This document shows, one piece after another, positions 44,288 through 53,390 of a DNA stretch of 64,000 nucleotides. The number at the start of each line of letters is the position of its first letter. Positions within the stretch are counted from its first letter, which is position 1. Origin of the DNA: Sebaldella termitidis ATCC 33386 (GTDB lineage: Bacteria; Fusobacteriota; Fusobacteriia; Fusobacteriales; Leptotrichiaceae); NCBI RefSeq assembly GCF_000024405.1, contig NC_013517.1, positions 3,751,989-3,815,988 on the forward strand, given 5' to 3'. The position numbers and the translations under genes are program-made. Below the pieces are notes generated by a model. It did no database searches. It saw only the letters and a list, made by a program, of their open reading frames with translations, and had not been told where the DNA came from.

Positions 44288-44327
44288 AAAAACACTTTTC
44301 TGTAAACTTAATTAGAAAAGTGTTTTT
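44288..44327. terminator. Bidirectional terminator between MFS and phosphotransferase genes
   Basis: AAAAACACTTTTCT and AGAAAAGTGTTTTT arms pair immediately after the MFS stop; T runs lie on both strands. It serves the convergent genes ending at 44284 and 44342. Confidence 0.85.
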
Positions 44328-44341
44328 TATTTATCTTTATT

Positions 44342-47005
44342 TCAAATTTCTTCCTTATATGCCTCTAATATCTCAACATATCCTTCAGTTCCGTTTACTC
44401 TTATTCTGTCTCCGGTTTTTATCTTCTTGACAGCATCTTTTACACCTGCTGCTGCAGGTATACCGCACTCCCTTGCCGTAACAGAACTATGCATCATCAT
44501 TCCTCCTGTTTCTGTTACGACAGCCGAAGCTTTCGTAAATAAAGGAGTCCATGCAGGATCTGTACAAGAAGTTACCAAAATCTCGCCTTCCTTCAGATCT
44601 GCATCGCTTAATTCCAAAATAACATTTGCTGTTCCTTCCTTTACCCCTGCTGAAGCTGCCATTCCTATAAGAGCTCCTTCCGGAGTACTGTTATTTCCTG
44701 TTTTATCTGTAAGTATTTCTCCGTCACTTGTCATTATACGCGGAGGAGTCATTTTTTTGTAAAATTCAAAATCTCTTTTTCTTTTTTCAAGAATTTTATT
44801 TATATCCTTATTGTATACTCCTTCCAGAATCTCTATTACTTCATCAAAGGAAAAATAAAATATATCTTCTCTGTTATTAATAACTCCCGCTTCTACGAGA
44901 ACATCAGCTTCATCCAGAACAGCAGTCCTTGCTATATCCAGAAATTTTACCATAAAATATTTTGGTGACTTGCGAAATCCAGCCATAGTTCTGTATATTT
45001 TTATGAATTTTGCTGCTTTTCTTGCTTTTGAGTTTCCAAGCTTACCCTTTATTCCGCTTACTATTTTATCCTCAGCTTCTTTTGCAGTCTGCAGACCTTT
45101 TTTAAATTTCTCACGGTGTTCATTCATACTGCTTATTCTAATGTAATCCATGATAAGCGGAAGTATCTCCGCTGGAGCCTCTTTCCATCTTTTTACACTA
45201 ATATCTATTTCTCCTGCACATCTTATTCCGTATTTTGCAATAAATTTTTTCATTTCCAAGGTAAATTCGAGATTAGTTTTCAAATTTTCCAGATCATTCC
45301 AGAATGTTTCATTAGTGGTGTTTTTCATAAATTCTTTCAGTTCTTTGCTGCCTCTTGCCATATCAGCCATATCATAAATTTCCATCATCATATCTCCGGC
45401 AATATCATTCTCAACAGACATGTTCAGCTGTGTCAGCAGTTCCTCTGTTTCTTCAGTACTAAAGCATTCCATGCACATTTTCTTGATTTTGACCTGAGAT
45501 ATCACAGCCGAAGCAGGAAATTCCACAGCTTTGGAAAATAGGAAATTAAACATCCCGCCTATATACCATCTTATCCTTTTTATCTTTTCAATTCCCTTGT
45601 ATGAATTTATATCATTCTCCCATTTTAGAGCTTCATTTCTAAAAAACTTTTCTCCTCTTGCCCTTAGTCTCTTCACATTCCAGACATGCAGATTTAAACC
45701 GGTCTTCCAAAATACAGGAGCCAAAAATTTCTCAGCTTTTTTTGTAAATTCTTCATCAGAAGCAAATTCACTTTCTCTCTCTGCTAATTCCTCAGCAATA
45801 TTTGCCCCGTCCACATCAGCATACTGAATAATATCGGAAATATTCTCCCTTATCTTGGGAATATGTAAAAAATAACCTAAATCTATATAAATTCTTCCGC
45901 CAGCTTCAGTCTGGATAGAAACAGAATCTGCCGCACCAAATTTGTCAAAAATTCTTGTTGTTTCAAAAACAGAAAGTGCCAGGGGTTTCATCGCTTCAGT
46001 CATTCTTTGTATATGCCCGAATGAATAAAATATATGCTTCTGGTTATCATGAGATTTTGGAATAGGAAATAAAGAAGTTACGGGTCTGCTCTGAAGTATA
46101 TGAAATTTCCCCTGATAAAATCCCCATTCTATATCCTGAGGACAGCCGAAAGTCTCCTGAATCTTCAATCCTGCAGCAGTAAGCTTTAGTATCTGTTCAT
46201 CACTCAAAACCTGTTTTTCCATATATTCTTCCACTATTTCCACTTCTATGACTCCGCCCTCGTTATCAGGAAAAATACCTTTTTCTTTTCTTGCAATTTT
46301 CTTATTTATTATTTTGGAATTATAAATCTGATAAAAATCCGGCGTTATCAAGCCTGACACAAGAGCCTCCCCAAGCCCGTATCCTGCATCTATATCTGTT
46401 ATCTTTCTATTTCCGCTTATCGGGTCGGCAGTAAACATAATTCCAGAATATTCAGAGCCGATCATTTTTTGAACTATAACCGCAAGCTTTACTTTAGTAT
46501 TATCGAATCCGTTTTTATTTCTGTATATTATCGCTCTGTCGCTAAAAAGAGAGGCCCAGCATTTTTGCACGGCTTCCACTATATTTTCATAGCCTCTGAT
46601 ATTCAGAAATGTATCCTGTTGTCCTGCAAATGATATTTCTTTAAGGTCTTCGGCAGTACCGCTTGATCTTACTGCATATGAATAATTCGCCCCCAGATTA
46701 TTCCAGGCCCCGTACACTGCTATCTTCACTGCTTCTGATACTTCTGCTTCGGTAATTATATTTCTTATATTTTTACCTGCTTCTGTTATTAATTCTGTAT
46801 TTTTATAATCAAGTGTATTCAAATTTTCTATCATTTCTTTTAATGCTTCATTCTCTACAAGCAGGTCATAGGCCTCGGTAGTTACACAAAAACCCTCGGG
46901 AACAATAAATTTATTATTGAATAATTCCCCGAGATTAACGCCCTTTCCGCCTGCAAGACTCTGTTTTTCCTTATTTATCTCATTAAAATATAAGATATAC
47001 TTCAT
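44342..47005 (-). CDS. Rifamycin-phosphotransferase/PEP-synthase-like enzyme
   Basis: This 887-residue protein has an ATP-grasp domain at the N-terminus (SLAGGKGVNLGEL..., 'VRSSGTAEDLKEISFAGQQDTFLNI'), a middle region of about 400 residues unlike PEP synthase, and a C-terminal swivelling phosphohistidine domain (TETGGMMMHSSVTAREC, H839). It lacks the PEP-binding barrel that follows the histidine in true PEP synthase and pyruvate phosphate dikinase. This layout and length match the rifampicin phosphotransferase family (RPH; B. subtilis YvkC), which inactivates rifamycins with ATP. Activity is inferred from architecture, and other small substrates are possible. Confidence 0.8.
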   Translation of the reverse strand: MKYILYFNEINKEKQSLAGGKGVNLGELFNNKFIVPEGFCVTTEAYDLLVENEALKEMIENLNTLDYKNTELITEAGKNIRNIITEAEVSEAVKIAVYGAWNNLGANYSYAVRSSGTAEDLKEISFAGQQDTFLNIRGYENIVEAVQKCWASLFSDRAIIYRNKNGFDNTKVKLAVIVQKMIGSEYSGIMFTADPISGNRKITDIDAGYGLGEALVSGLITPDFYQIYNSKIINKKIARKEKGIFPDNEGGVIEVEIVEEYMEKQVLSDEQILKLTAAGLKIQETFGCPQDIEWGFYQGKFHILQSRPVTSLFPIPKSHDNQKHIFYSFGHIQRMTEAMKPLALSVFETTRIFDKFGAADSVSIQTEAGGRIYIDLGYFLHIPKIRENISDIIQYADVDGANIAEELAERESEFASDEEFTKKAEKFLAPVFWKTGLNLHVWNVKRLRARGEKFFRNEALKWENDINSYKGIEKIKRIRWYIGGMFNFLFSKAVEFPASAVISQVKIKKMCMECFSTEETEELLTQLNMSVENDIAGDMMMEIYDMADMARGSKELKEFMKNTTNETFWNDLENLKTNLEFTLEMKKFIAKYGIRCAGEIDISVKRWKEAPAEILPLIMDYIRISSMNEHREKFKKGLQTAKEAEDKIVSGIKGKLGNSKARKAAKFIKIYRTMAGFRKSPKYFMVKFLDIARTAVLDEADVLVEAGVINNREDIFYFSFDEVIEILEGVYNKDINKILEKRKRDFEFYKKMTPPRIMTSDGEILTDKTGNNSTPEGALIGMAASAGVKEGTANVILELSDADLKEGEILVTSCTDPAWTPLFTKASAVVTETGGMMMHSSVTARECGIPAAAGVKDAVKKIKTGDRIRVNGTEGYVEILEAYKEEI

Positions 47006-47150
47006 ATTCTTCCACTTCCTTAAATAAATCTGCCAATATCATTAATATATTAACATAATCTATGTTATATTGGTAGTTTCTTTTTCAAAATGTTTCTTTA
47101 TAAAAAAATATGTTTAAATCCATATTTTTTATATAATATATATTATTTTT

Positions 47151-47188
47151 TGTTTACAATTTTTAAATTTTATGCTAATATGTAAACA
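47151..47188. repeat. GTTTACA/TGTAAAC inverted pair, copy A
   Basis: TGTTTACA (47151-47158) and TGTAAACA (47181-47188) are inverted arms separated by 22 bases. The left arm can act as a -35 (TTTACA) with TAATAT 17 bases downstream, in front of the FtsL-like gene. The same arrangement recurs at 53354, 55539 and 55714. Confidence 0.6.
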
Positions 47189-47249
47189 TAAAATAAAAAA
47201 TACTGTTCATTAATAAAGTTTTTCAAATAATAAATTTCTGGGAGGAAGA

Positions 47250-47660
47250 ATGAATTTTAATGATGACACAGAAATCATTAATCCGGTACTGAAAATTATC
47301 AGAGAGTATGAAATGTATGAGAAAGCTGAGCTTGCACGTTATAATCTGGAAAAGAAAGAAAAGAAAAAACAAAAAAGAAAATTTAAAAACTCAAAACATT
47401 ATAAGCTTCTCAAAAATGCAGCGATATATATAGGAATATTCATGATGATCTCAGCATTTAAGATGAATGCAGTATATGCCGTTATGGATCTTAATATGCA
47501 ACTGAAAATACTGGATTCCGAAATTACAGAATCTGAGAAAATACTAAACAGCCTTAATATATCTGATGTTTATCAGATGGATCTGGAAAAGGTAAAAAAT
47601 ACTTCTAAAAAAATGGGATTTACAGAAGAAAAAAATGTTGCCTATGTTTATTTTAAATAA
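47250..47660 (+). CDS. Small single-pass membrane protein, FtsL/DivIC-like
   Basis: This 136-residue protein has a basic cytoplasmic N-terminus (EKKEKKKQKRKFKNSKHYK), one membrane helix (about 50-72), a short heptad-like stretch (DLNMQLKILDSEITESEKIL) and a tail 'VKNTSKKMGFTEEKNVAYVYFK'. This layout and the ending (helix, 'lgM/F', then a strand) resemble FtsL/DivIC, septal proteins that bridge the division machinery. No division gene is adjacent, so the assignment is by shape only. GGAGG precedes the ATG. Confidence 0.5.
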   Translation: MNFNDDTEIINPVLKIIREYEMYEKAELARYNLEKKEKKKQKRKFKNSKHYKLLKNAAIYIGIFMMISAFKMNAVYAVMDLNMQLKILDSEITESEKILNSLNISDVYQMDLEKVKNTSKKMGFTEEKNVAYVYFK

Positions 47661-47687
47661 ATATTTATTTTGGTTTTATTCATGTTC

Positions 47688-47722
47688 AAAAAGACTGCAC
47701 TGTGTAAATTGTCAGTCTTTTT
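47688..47722 (+). terminator. Terminator of the FtsL-like gene
   Basis: Arms AAAAAGACTG (47688-47697) and CAGTCTTTTT (47713-47722) pair and are followed by more T. It lies 28 bases after the stop at 47660. Confidence 0.8.
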
Positions 47723-47730
47723 TTATTATA

Positions 47731-47808
47731 AAAGAGCCTTTTAAAAATATAAATGTATAACAATAAAAATCATAAATTATAACATTTTATTTTTCAAAAA
47801 GGCTCTTT
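47731..47808. repeat. Long-loop inverted repeat
   Basis: AAAGAGCCTTTT (47731-47742) and AAAAGGCTCTTT (47797-47808) are perfect 12-base arms with a loop of 54 AT-rich bases, between the FtsL-like and Nudix genes. There is no clear T run after either arm, so it is not an ordinary terminator. Confidence 0.55.
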
Positions 47809-47869
47809 CTGTTTTATTAATTATCTATTTTTTGCTTTTTCATTCTGGACACAGTTTTATATCTCTGTA

Positions 47870-48334
47870 CTAATCATAGAAAGTAACACTGTAATCCTTC
47901 ATTTTTTCATTTTCATCATATACAAACTTGGCAGAAAACATTCTGTCTTCCATCATCCATCTCATGAAAAGCTCATCGCCCTCCCACATATCCAGCTCAA
48001 ACAGCTTGCTGTCCTCCACCCATTTCAGATCACCTTCTGGGGATTCTATAATCTCTCCGGAAAATTTTTCCACTACATACAGGTAGCCGTACCAGTCCTC
48101 ACTATTATTAAAATCAGGAAATGTAAGCAGTCCCCGTAATTTTAGTTCCTCTGCCTTTAAACCGGTTTCTTCAAAAACTTCCCTTACTGCGCATTCTTCA
48201 GGTGATTCCCCTTTTTCTATCTTTCCGCCTACTCCTACCCATTTTCCTTCATGTATATCATTTTCCTTTTTTGTCCTGTGAAGCATAAGTGTTTTCCCGT
48301 CTTTTTTTATATAACAAAGAGTTGCTAATTTCAA
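47870..48334 (-). CDS. Nudix hydrolase (MutT-like)
   Basis: This 154-residue protein has the complete Nudix box GKIEKGESPEECAVREVFEETGL (Gx5Ex7REUxEExGU) near residue 40. Family members hydrolyse a nucleoside diphosphate linked to another moiety; 'KDGKTLMLHRTKKENDIHEGKWVGVGGK' suggests the MutT/8-oxo-dGTP type, but this is not certain. The start is TTG with GGAG ten bases upstream. It lies 36 bases after the AddB-like gene and is probably co-transcribed with it. Confidence 0.88.
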   Translation of the reverse strand: MKLATLCYIKKDGKTLMLHRTKKENDIHEGKWVGVGGKIEKGESPEECAVREVFEETGLKAEELKLRGLLTFPDFNNSEDWYGYLYVVEKFSGEIIESPEGDLKWVEDSKLFELDMWEGDELFMRWMMEDRMFSAKFVYDENEKMKDYSVTFYD

Positions 48335-48370
48335 TATTTTCCAGCTCCTTTTCTCTTTTTTATTTATTTT

Positions 48371-50932
48371 CTATTTCATGTTATCATATCTCATTCTGCA
48401 TATTTCCCTGTACTCACAGAAACGGCAATTCTTCGGATCGTCTGTTCTCCTGTATTTATCCGATTTCTCAAAGTCATCTATTACTTCCTTCATATCGCTC
48501 AAGGTTAGGAATTCTTTTCCGTCGTCCTTATCCTCAAAGCTCATATCCAAAACATTATAAATTATCTTTTCTGCACTTTCATTTTCATAAATCAGATTTG
48601 AATAGAAGTAAAGCTGCCCCAGCTTTCCCTTTCCTGATTTAAAATCAATGATAAAATGTTCTTTTTCTGTTTCTATGAGCAGATCGAGCTTTCCTACGAT
48701 CTTTACATTGTCCGTTATCTGTCTTTCCTTCTTAAATTCAGGCTCAAAAACTATTATTCCGTCTTTTATTTTTTTCTCAATATTCTTAAAAAATACTGCA
48801 ACACTCTCAGTAACTATCGGAAATATAATTTCTTCATAATAATTACCATACTTTTTTGATATCTTTTCAGACTCGTTTTTTATTACATTCTTTACAGTCT
48901 TTTCTACTTCTGTGGTATTTATATCAAATTTCAGATTATTCATAATTTTTTCCTTCTGAATAACAGATATTTTTTCAAATACCTCATGTATAAGTATTCC
49001 CAGAGACTTTGAGGTTATTTTTTCCTGCGGCTCCACGAATTCTTTCAAACCAATCATTTTTTTCAGATAAAATCTGTAGTGACATTCTCTCAAATCCCTG
49101 AAATCATAAGCCCCTATTTTTAATTCACTCCCGGGTCCGGATTTATACAAAGTGTCGTCTCTGCTTCCGTTATATTCTATTTTCTTCTCATCAAATATCT
49201 CTTTAAGAATACTTTTTATATTTGATTCATTGAACATAATCTCATTAAATTTCAGATTATTTTCTATTCTTATTTCTTCTGCAAGTGAACTTACAAAAAT
49301 ATTCTGATCCTGTATTTCCAAAGAATATATATCTATAATTTTTGCACTGTTTAAAAATCTGAAAATCCTGAATTTTTCATTTTTTTTCAATTCTTCTATA
49401 CCGGGAAGCCCGTTTGCCTCACGTTCTCTTTCCCCGAGAAAAAAAAGATTCTCATTTATATCATAAAGATTTTTTTCATGAATATTGAAAAGGACTATTT
49501 TTTCCTTTTCCTCGTTTCTGTAGCTTTTAAAATCATCCAGTATTATTTCCTGCGAATCCTCTTTTATATTTAATGTTACCTCTTTAAAATCAAAGTATTT
49601 CAGTATTATTTTCAAAAAATTGGCACCGTTCGGCTTAAAATAGCTTTCCCAGTCTCTGTGTATTTTCAGCTTTTCTATTGCCTCTATTTCATTCAAAGCC
49701 TCGTAATACTTGTCAAGATCATCAGTAAATCTGTTATCCAGCAGTATTGATTTATTAAATTTTTCCATTACTCCGAGAACCTGAAGAAAATTTTCCGTAT
49801 TAAACATACTTTCCAAATCAGAAAATATTCCTGACATTTTTTCTCTGAAAATTTCATTTAAATTCAGATGGTTTAACAGATTTCTGGTTATATAAATATA
49901 GTCGTACTGTATTATTTTATCTATTGTTTCAGTAAAAAAAACATCTATTTTATAATAATCTGCAAATACCTTATTCGATATTGCATTTCTGAATTTTTTG
50001 AGATTTATGTTAAAATCTTCTGTATGTGTTTCCTTGCTTTCCAAAAGCTCCAGAATATATTTGAAAAAAGTATAAAATTTCGTATTTTTAAGGTAAATCT
50101 TACTTTTTACATTTGCTTTACTCTGTGATAACAAATTAAAATAAATCTCATTTTCCAGATCAGGAACAAGAAGATTCAGATTTTCCAGATTTTTATTTCT
50201 TTCAAGAATATCAAAGACATTTAATATTTCATTATCACTTCTGTATAAAGTCACTTCCTTATCTTTATCAAAAACCATTCTTGCTTTTTTTATTTTCAGC
50301 TCAGTGCTGTCATAATCCTCTTCATTTATCTGGTTTACTATTTCCACTGAAAACTCCCCGTCAAGCTTCCCGGCTATTTCTTTCTCAAAGGCAGTAAAAT
50401 TAAAATGATTAACAAAAATTATGTCGGTATATCCTTTTAAAAATAAAGTATTAAAATTTTCCGGACTTTCCAGAAAAAGTTTATTGGTATAGTCTAATTC
50501 CAAAAGTTTTTTTTCATATTTTACTTTTATTTCCTCAAGAATTTCATAGACTTTCCTTTTATTTTCACTTTTCAGAGTGAGCTTGTTTATCCCCCATTCT
50601 TTTAATTCTTTATAAAAATTTAAAAATGAAGAGGCTATATCAATAGAATCAAAATAATTTTCTATCTTAAAAAAGTCTCTTTCTCTCTCATCAAGTATTT
50701 CATAAAATAATATCTGCTCTTTCTCCTCCTTTAGTACTACCTTATCAGTATAAAACAGCTTCTCCCTGAGCTCGCCGATGTATATAAATAAGTTTTCGCT
50801 TACAACCTCTTCACTTTCATACAATTTCTCAAACTCTGATTTATCTGAAGGATTAGAAAAGACAAATACCGTATTCTTTCTATTCATATATTTTGAAAAA
50901 TCTCCAAAATATCCTGTATTGCTTATTATCAT
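48371..50932 (-). CDS. addB: AddB-like helicase/nuclease subunit
   Basis: This 853-residue protein has a C-terminal PD-(D/E)XK nuclease: 'GILIHEVFEKI', 'KIVGKLDLLIETEKEHFIIDFKSGKG' (Asp and D-x-K), 'QLYFYSNLIY'. The cysteine in LRECHYRFYLKKM and the triad CRFCEYREIC near the end match the four iron-sulfur cysteines (C...CxxCxxxxxC) that staple the AddB nuclease domain. The N-terminal two-thirds is a UvrD-like fold without a clear Walker A, as in inactive AddB-type subunits. It should pair with the AddA-like protein in double-strand break processing. At 853 residues it is shorter than Bacillus AddB. Confidence 0.75.
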   Translation of the reverse strand: MIISNTGYFGDFSKYMNRKNTVFVFSNPSDKSEFEKLYESEEVVSENLFIYIGELREKLFYTDKVVLKEEKEQILFYEILDERERDFFKIENYFDSIDIASSFLNFYKELKEWGINKLTLKSENKRKVYEILEEIKVKYEKKLLELDYTNKLFLESPENFNTLFLKGYTDIIFVNHFNFTAFEKEIAGKLDGEFSVEIVNQINEEDYDSTELKIKKARMVFDKDKEVTLYRSDNEILNVFDILERNKNLENLNLLVPDLENEIYFNLLSQSKANVKSKIYLKNTKFYTFFKYILELLESKETHTEDFNINLKKFRNAISNKVFADYYKIDVFFTETIDKIIQYDYIYITRNLLNHLNLNEIFREKMSGIFSDLESMFNTENFLQVLGVMEKFNKSILLDNRFTDDLDKYYEALNEIEAIEKLKIHRDWESYFKPNGANFLKIILKYFDFKEVTLNIKEDSQEIILDDFKSYRNEEKEKIVLFNIHEKNLYDINENLFFLGEREREANGLPGIEELKKNEKFRIFRFLNSAKIIDIYSLEIQDQNIFVSSLAEEIRIENNLKFNEIMFNESNIKSILKEIFDEKKIEYNGSRDDTLYKSGPGSELKIGAYDFRDLRECHYRFYLKKMIGLKEFVEPQEKITSKSLGILIHEVFEKISVIQKEKIMNNLKFDINTTEVEKTVKNVIKNESEKISKKYGNYYEEIIFPIVTESVAVFFKNIEKKIKDGIIVFEPEFKKERQITDNVKIVGKLDLLIETEKEHFIIDFKSGKGKLGQLYFYSNLIYENESAEKIIYNVLDMSFEDKDDGKEFLTLSDMKEVIDDFEKSDKYRRTDDPKNCRFCEYREICRMRYDNMK

Positions 50933-51107
50933 TATATCTCCTGTATCACAGTAAATTTATTCTAATTTCATTTATAAGTATTATATACATGATACCATAA
51001 ATTTCCCCAAAATATAACATCAAAAAACTTCCTGTGATAAAATCTGTTTATCTCAGGAAGTCCCCTGTTTTTTATTATTTTTCAAAAATTTCGATACTGC
51101 CTCATTT

Positions 51108-51701
51108 TTAGAAGAGCTTTGCTTTTTCTTCCAATTCCGGCTTTATTTCATCAAACCTTTTATTTAAAGTATCCCTGCTATACATATTAGTACCTTCCAA
51201 AACCACAGAATCTGTTTCCATCCCGAAAAAATCCCTGAAGATAAGATTCAGATACTTTATTCCATTTTCCATTGATTTCATCGGTTCTTCAGAATAAACT
51301 CCCCCTCTTCCCATGAAAAATATTGATTTCTTCCCGCTTACGAGGCTCTGAAATCCGCTTTCAGTGTATCTAAAAGTTTTTCCCGCAATTAATAATCTGT
51401 CAATATAAGCCTTTAATATTGAAGGTATTGAAAAATTCCAAAAGGGAGCAGCTATAATAAATTTATCATATTCCATAAACTGGCTGGCATACTTTTTTTC
51501 CTCAGTTTCTTCCAGCACAGGCATCTTTCTGAGCTCATCCCCGCTTAACGGCTGAATTCCTTCACTATAAAGATCTAATTCATCAATTACATCATCAGGA
51601 TTAAATCTTCTGTAATTTTCCAAAAAATTTTCCGACATTTTCAAACTCCACGAATCATCTGTAGATTTAGGAGTCGATTTTATATACAGTACTTTATTCA
51701 T
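51108..51701 (-). CDS. azoR: FMN-dependent NADH-azoreductase
   Basis: This 197-residue flavodoxin-like protein has 'LYIKSTPKSTDDSWSLKMSENFLE' (the FMN phosphate loop region), 'AAPFWNFSIPSILKAYIDRLL' and 'FMGRGGVYSE', the signature stretches of AzoR. It reduces quinones and azo compounds with NADH and two electrons. It is divergent from an HxlR-type regulator gene (51837), an association that usually means the regulator controls it in response to quinones or electrophiles. Confidence 0.92.
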   Translation of the reverse strand: MNKVLYIKSTPKSTDDSWSLKMSENFLENYRRFNPDDVIDELDLYSEGIQPLSGDELRKMPVLEETEEKKYASQFMEYDKFIIAAPFWNFSIPSILKAYIDRLLIAGKTFRYTESGFQSLVSGKKSIFFMGRGGVYSEEPMKSMENGIKYLNLIFRDFFGMETDSVVLEGTNMYSRDTLNKRFDEIKPELEEKAKLF

Positions 51702-51738
51702 TTTCCAGCTTCCTTTCTTTTTCGATTATGTTATAATA

Positions 51739-51768
51739 ATGTTATCCTAAAAAGTAGTTTTTGTAAAG
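51739..51768 (-). promoter_or_regulatory. Promoter of azoR
   Basis: On the minus strand TTTACA (51768-51763) and TAACAT (51744-51739-type) stand about 17 bases apart. The inverted repeat at 51747-51782 overlaps it, so an HxlR-type repressor bound there would block it. Confidence 0.45.
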
Positions 51769-51782
51769 TAAGCACTTTTTAG
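51747..51782. promoter_or_regulatory. Candidate HxlR operator between azoR and hxlR
   Basis: CTAAAAAGT (51747-51755) and ACTTTTTAG (51774-51782) are perfect nine-base inverted arms with an 18-base gap, in the divergent azoR/hxlR promoter region. HxlR dimers usually bind such split palindromes. Confidence 0.6.
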
Positions 51783-51836
51783 TTATCTGATATCTAAAAG
51801 ATACTAATTAATTTTACTGAGAAAGAGGTATATTAT

Positions 51837-52163
51837 ATGTATGAGGATTCAAAGACCTGTCCTGTGGAAATTACGTTACTGCTTATCAATAATAAATGGA
51901 AAATAAGAATCATAGGCTCTCTTCTAAACGGAACAAGAAGATTTAATGAAATAAGAAGAATTCTTGAAGATATTTCCCAAAAAGTCCTGACACAGAATCT
52001 GCGTGAAATGGAGAAAGACGGACTGATTAACAGAAAGGTTTATCCCGAAATTCCGTTAAAGGTAGAATATTCACTGACGAAATTGGGATATTCCCTAAAG
52101 CCGATATTAGATGAAATGGTGGAGTGGGGAATTAAATATGAAAAAAATCTGCTGGATAAATAA
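51837..52163 (+). CDS. HxlR-family transcriptional regulator
   Basis: This 108-residue winged-helix protein has 'CPVEITLLLINNKWKIRIIGSLLNGTRRFNEIRRIL', 'SQKVLTQNLREMEKDGLINRKVYPEIPLKVEYSLT' and 'LDEMVEWG', the complete HxlR domain. A conserved cysteine near residue 8 is available for redox or electrophile sensing (YodB type). It is divergent from azoR and probably represses it. GAGG precedes the ATG. Confidence 0.93.
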   Translation: MYEDSKTCPVEITLLLINNKWKIRIIGSLLNGTRRFNEIRRILEDISQKVLTQNLREMEKDGLINRKVYPEIPLKVEYSLTKLGYSLKPILDEMVEWGIKYEKNLLDK

Positions 52164-52288
52164 AATATAATAATGCTGGGCATAAGTATAATTTTTCAGC
52201 TTATTTTGTTTTTCATTGACTTTTTTTCTAAAACAAAATATAATTTACCAATGATTAAATATAAAAAATATTATTAAAGGAGATAATA

Positions 52289-52855
52289 ATGAAAAAAATT
52301 ATTTTAATTTTTATGATCTTTTCCATTGGTGTATTTGCTAAAAGCTTTGATTCAACGGAGTCCAAGAAAGCACTGGATAAATTCATAGAAATAGAGCGTT
52401 CGGGAGATTTTAAGAAATATGCCGGGGATAAACAGGCGGAAGCTATGTTTTCCATAAGTAATATGACTGAACAGGAAATAAAAAACATGAACACAGGGAA
52501 AAAAATAATCGGTGAAAATTATAAATATAAAATTACCAATGTAAAAGAAACAGGAAATAAAAGTGAAATTACTATGGCTGTAGAGTATGAAACCATGGAT
52601 TATAAAGGTGAGAGCATGAAAAAAGTGCTTGAAGATTTAGAAGCTCAATACAGTGAAAAATGGGCAGAAAATCTTTCCACTGAGGAAACTGTTGATAAAA
52701 TAATGGAAAAATATACTGACTTTTCAGTTGTAAAGCGAACAATAAAAGTAAATCTCAAGAAGGAAAAAGGATACTGGCAGATTGATCTTAATGAAAATGA
52801 AGATTTCATGGTTAGTTTATATTCTCACGGAGATCTTTATTTCTGGCGTGATTAA
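52289..52855 (+). CDS. Secreted hypothetical protein, DUF4878/DUF5105-like fold
   Basis: A signal peptide (MKKIILIFMIFSIGVFAKS) is followed by a 170-residue mature domain: a helix 'ESKKALDKFIEIERSGDFKKYA', strands 'KYKITNVKETGNKSEITMAVEYET', another helix, then 'VVKRTIKVNLKKEKGYWQIDLNEN'. The final 'G.W.ID' strand is typical of NTF2-like secreted proteins of the DUF4878/5105 sort. The ligand and role are unknown. AAAGGAG precedes the ATG. Confidence 0.7.
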   Translation: MKKIILIFMIFSIGVFAKSFDSTESKKALDKFIEIERSGDFKKYAGDKQAEAMFSISNMTEQEIKNMNTGKKIIGENYKYKITNVKETGNKSEITMAVEYETMDYKGESMKKVLEDLEAQYSEKWAENLSTEETVDKIMEKYTDFSVVKRTIKVNLKKEKGYWQIDLNENEDFMVSLYSHGDLYFWRD

Positions 52856-52891
52856 CAGAATTTTTCATAAAAATCCATAAGTAAATATCTG

Positions 52892-52925
52892 CACACAGAA
52901 TACTAAATATAAAATATTCTGTGTG
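52892..52925 (+). terminator. Terminator of the secreted-protein gene
   Basis: Arms CACACAGAATA (52892-52902) and TATTCTGTGTG (52915-52925) form an 11-bp stem followed by a T run. It lies 37 bases after the stop at 52855. Confidence 0.9.
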
Positions 52926-53024
52926 TTTTTTTATTAATAAAGAAAGCTGTAAAAACCTCCTCTTATATCTATACCCTAATTTCGACAATTCCCGCTAAAC
53001 AGCTATTCAACTAAAATACAAAAA

Positions 53025-53058
53025 AATAAAAGGCTGTTTTAGTAATACTAAAACAGCC
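53025..53058 (-). terminator. Strong hairpin terminator facing the minus strand
   Basis: AGGCTGTTTTAGTA and TACTAAAACAGCCT (53030-53058) form a 14-bp stem with a tiny loop. On the minus strand a T run follows (A run about 53017-53029). It lies about 800 bases beyond the nearest minus-strand gene (stop at 53849), so the transcript it ends is unidentified. Confidence 0.7.
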
Positions 53059-53353
53059 TATTTCCTTAAGGGGTATTAAAGGAAATTTAAAATGAAGAAA
53101 AAAGCTTTTATCTAAAAGACCTGTATATTATATGTACACTTTCTTTGAGGGCACTTTATTTAGACTTAGAAACATGTTAGTATGTATATTCTAAATATTA
53201 TTATTCTTTACTTTCACGTTTTCTTATATAATAACCTGTTTATTTTTGATTAAACGACATTGTATTTTCTTTTATTCTGCATGGCTGCAAATATGAAAAC
53301 TAATAAACAGACAGTCTATGCTCTTTCATTAATTTATAATAAAACATCATTTT

Positions 53354-53390
53354 AGTTTACAGTTTATATTTTATATTATATTTGTAAACT
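53354..53390. repeat. GTTTACA/TGTAAAC inverted pair, copy B
   Basis: AGTTTACA (53354-53361) and TGTAAACT (53383-53390) are perfect inverted arms with a 21-base gap; the match extends to TTTAGTTTACA/TGTAAACTAAA. There is no gene nearby. Confidence 0.6.

Noticed and set aside
44342-47005. Annotation as PEP synthase
   Set aside because: The C-terminal PEP-binding barrel after the phosphohistidine domain is absent and the middle region differs, favouring the RPH family.
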